Of a stretch of DNA of 64,000 nucleotides, positions 62,411 through 64,000 are shown piece by piece. The translations under genes and the position numbers were made by a program. Position 1 is the first letter of the stretch. Every line of letters begins with the position of its first letter. This DNA comes from Salipiger abyssi. GTDB taxonomy: Bacteria > Pseudomonadota > Alphaproteobacteria > Rhodobacterales > Rhodobacteraceae. The notes beneath the pieces were generated by a model. That model saw only the letters and a list, made by a program, of their open reading frames with translations, was not told the origin of the DNA and did no database searches. The stretch covers positions 1,736,001 through 1,800,000 of the forward strand of contig NZ_CP015093.1 in the NCBI RefSeq assembly GCF_001975705.1, given 5' to 3'.

Positions 62411-62434
62411 GTTTCACGCATCGGACCCGGACAC

Positions 62435-63019
62435 ATGACCGACCTGATCGCAAAATCCGCCATCGACCGGCGCCTCGCCGAGATCGTCACCCCCGTCATC
62501 GAAGACATGGGGTTCGAGCTCGTGCGCATCCGGCTGATGGGCGGCAAGACCTCGACGCTGCAAATCATGGCGGAACGCCCCGAGGGCGGGATCGAGGTCG
62601 ACGAATGCGCCGAGATCTCCACCGCCGTCTCCGCCATTCTCGATGTTGAGGATCCGATTCTCGACACCTACACGCTGGAGGTCTCCAGCCCCGGCATCGA
62701 CCGCCCGCTGACCCGGCTCAAGGATTTCGAGACCTTCGAGGGATATGAGGTCAAGATCGAGACCCAGGAGATGATCGACGGCCGCAAGCGCTGGCGCGGC
62801 GTTCTCGCCGGGGTCGAGGGCGGCGAGGTGCTGCTCAATATCGAAGAGGGCGGCGAGGAACAGACCATCGGCCTGCAATTCGACTGGCTCAGCGATGCCA
62901 AGCTGATCCTCACCGACGACCTGATCCGCGACATGCTGCGCGCCCGCAAGGCCAAGCCCGTGGACGAAACCCAATACGATGAAATCCAGGCCGACGACGC
63001 GGCCGCTCAGGAGGAGTAA
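62435..63019 (+). CDS. rimP: Ribosome maturation factor RimP
   Basis: 194 aa factor for 30S subunit assembly. N-terminal domain ([30 protein letters not shown]), the signature [19 protein letters not shown]-terminal SH3-like domain and an acidic tail. Start 62435 gives the normal N-terminus ([14 protein letters not shown]). Seven bp before nusA, the conserved rimP-nusA-infB order. Expression probably depends on read-through of the leader hairpin. Confidence 0.95.
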   Translation: MTDLIAKSAIDRRLAEIVTPVIEDMGFELVRIRLMGGKTSTLQIMAERPEGGIEVDECAEISTAVSAILDVEDPILDTYTLEVSSPGIDRPLTRLKDFETFEGYEVKIETQEMIDGRKRWRGVLAGVEGGEVLLNIEEGGEEQTIGLQFDWLSDAKLILTDDLIRDMLRARKAKPVDETQYDEIQADDAAAQEE

Positions 63020-63026
63020 AACAACA

Positions 63027-64000
63027 ATGGCAATCACCTCTGCCAACCAGCTTGAGCTTTTGCAGACCGCCGAGGCGGTGGCCCGCGAGAAGATGATCGA
63101 CCCCGCCCTCGTGATCGAGGCGATGGAAGAGTCGCTCTCGCGCGCGGCGAAATCGCGCTACGGCTCCGAGATGGACATCCGCGTCAAGATCGACCGCAAG
63201 ACCGGGCGGGCGACCTTTACCCGGGTGCGCACCGTGGTCGAGGACGAGGAGCTGGAGAACTACCAGGCCGAGATGACCGTGCAGCAGGCCAAGCAGTACA
63301 TGGCCGATCCCAAGGTGGGCGATCAGTTCATCGAAGAGGTGCCGCCGGTCGATATGGGCCGCATCGCCGCGCAATCGGCCAAGCAGGTGATCCTGCAAAA
63401 GGTCCGCGAAGCGGAGCGCGACCGTCAGTACGACGAGTTCAAGGACCGTAACGGCACCATCATCAACGGCACCGTCAAGCGCGAGGAATACGGCAACGTC
63501 ATCGTCGATGTGGGCCGTGGCGAGGCGATCCTGCGCCGCAACGAGAAGATCGGCCGCGAGAGCTATCGCCCCGGCGACCGCATCCGCTGCTACATCAAGG
63601 ACGTGCGTCGCGAGGCCCGCGGCCCGCAGATCTTCCTGTCGCGCACCGCGCCGGAATTCATGGCCGAGCTCTTCAAGATGGAAGTGCCGGAGATCTACGA
63701 CGGCATCATCGAGATCAAGGCCGTGGCCCGCGACCCGGGCTCGCGCGCCAAGATCGGCGTGGTCTCCTATGACGGCTCCATCGACCCGGTGGGCGCCTGC
63801 GTCGGTATGCGCGGCTCGCGCGTGCAGGCCGTCGTGAACGAGCTTCAGGGCGAAAAGATCGACATCATCCCGTGGAACGAGGATATGCCGACCTTCCTGG
63901 TGAACGCGCTTCAGCCCGCCGAGGTCTCCAAGGTGGTGCTCGACGAGGATGCCGAGCGCATCGAGGTGGTGGTGCCGGACGAGCAGCTGTCGCTGGCCAT
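63027..64000 (+). CDS. nusA: Transcription factor NusA, N-terminal part (cut by window end)
   Basis: 324 codons of an open frame that runs off the window. ATG 63027 with GGAGGAG about 10 bp upstream (inside the rimP end). N-terminal RNA-polymerase-binding domain (about 1-130; [20 protein letters not shown]), S1 domain (about 135-200; [20 protein letters not shown]), then the KH1 region ([33 protein letters not shown]). Controls pausing, termination and antitermination; in E. coli it also affects its own operon. Confidence 0.96.
   Translation, partial: MAITSANQLELLQTAEAVAREKMIDPALVIEAMEESLSRAAKSRYGSEMDIRVKIDRKTGRATFTRVRTVVEDEELENYQAEMTVQQAKQYMADPKVGDQFIEEVPPVDMGRIAAQSAKQVILQKVREAERDRQYDEFKDRNGTIINGTVKREEYGNVIVDVGRGEAILRRNEKIGRESYRPGDRIRCYIKDVRREARGPQIFLSRTAPEFMAELFKMEVPEIYDGIIEIKAVARDPGSRAKIGVVSYDGSIDPVGACVGMRGSRVQAVVNELQGEKIDIIPWNEDMPTFLVNALQPAEVSKVVLDEDAERIEVVVPDEQLSLA

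Overview
The window is a stretch of high-GC chromosome (clearly above 60 % GC) from an alphaproteobacterium. It most resembles the Rhodobacterales (Roseobacter/Rhodobacter group). The evidence is the protein sequences, the short-spaced co-directional operons, the alphaproteobacterial gene pairs (argH-lptM-lysA divergent from tlpA; fliL/motE beside fliF; dapD and dapE close together; cueR behind copA) and the small intergenic palindromes typical of this order. Genus cannot be fixed from the window. It reads as core chromosome: no tRNA, rRNA, CRISPR array, insertion sequence or prophage was seen.

Layout. 1-7.1 kb: 3' end of nadE, a GT4 glycosyltransferase, an inositol-monophosphatase-family enzyme, and the YbbP/YbbA-type ABC exporter genes divergent from a TesA-like esterase. 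7.2-13.3 kb: an L,D-transpeptidase, thioredoxin 2, then a flagellar locus with motE-X-fliL leftward and fliF-fliH-fliN-fliP rightward. 13.3-24.5 kb: trhO, pncA, a hybrid sensor kinase overlapping pncB, homospermidine synthase, hisC-tyrC, a frameshifted extensin-family gene and a dihaem cytochrome c peroxidase with an Irr-type box. 24.5-31 kb: tlpA-like gene divergent from argH-lptM-DUF2834-lysA, then a large TIGR02302 membrane protein. 31-36 kb: rlmN, a small unknown gene, and copA-cueR with a textbook CueR operator. 36-44 kb: aspS with a 74-codon low-GC in-frame insertion, a cyclopropane synthase, carB, and a low-GC islet of two unknown genes. 44-50.7 kb: gpmI-envC-ctpA, rppH, a secreted unknown protein, a MltB-type transglycosylase. 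50.8-60 kb: rnr, an Lpd-like flavoenzyme, dapE, a Hint-domain protein, a CaCA antiporter, a GlsB/YeaQ protein and dapD. 60-64 kb: an HBM-type chemoreceptor, rimP behind a possible attenuator, and the 5' part of nusA, cut by the window edge.

How the genes work together. NAD metabolism is represented by nadE, pncA and pncB. Lysine/meso-DAP synthesis is represented by dapD, dapE and lysA. Cell-envelope remodelling is represented by the L,D-transpeptidase, EnvC, CtpA and MltB. The flagellar export and motor genes and the chemoreceptor serve motility. CopA/CueR is a self-contained copper-efflux circuit.

Most noteworthy: (1) the 222-bp, 52 % GC insertion inside aspS; (2) the low-GC islet inserted flush against the carB stop codon; (3) perfect palindromes of 24, 26 and 42 bp sharing a TTCGTACGAA-type core; (4) a one-base frameshift in the extensin gene; (5) the CueR operator overlapping the end of an unknown gene; (6) an Irr-like box on the peroxidase promoter; (7) a terminator-like hairpin in the rimP-nusA leader; (8) a sensor kinase overlapping pncB.
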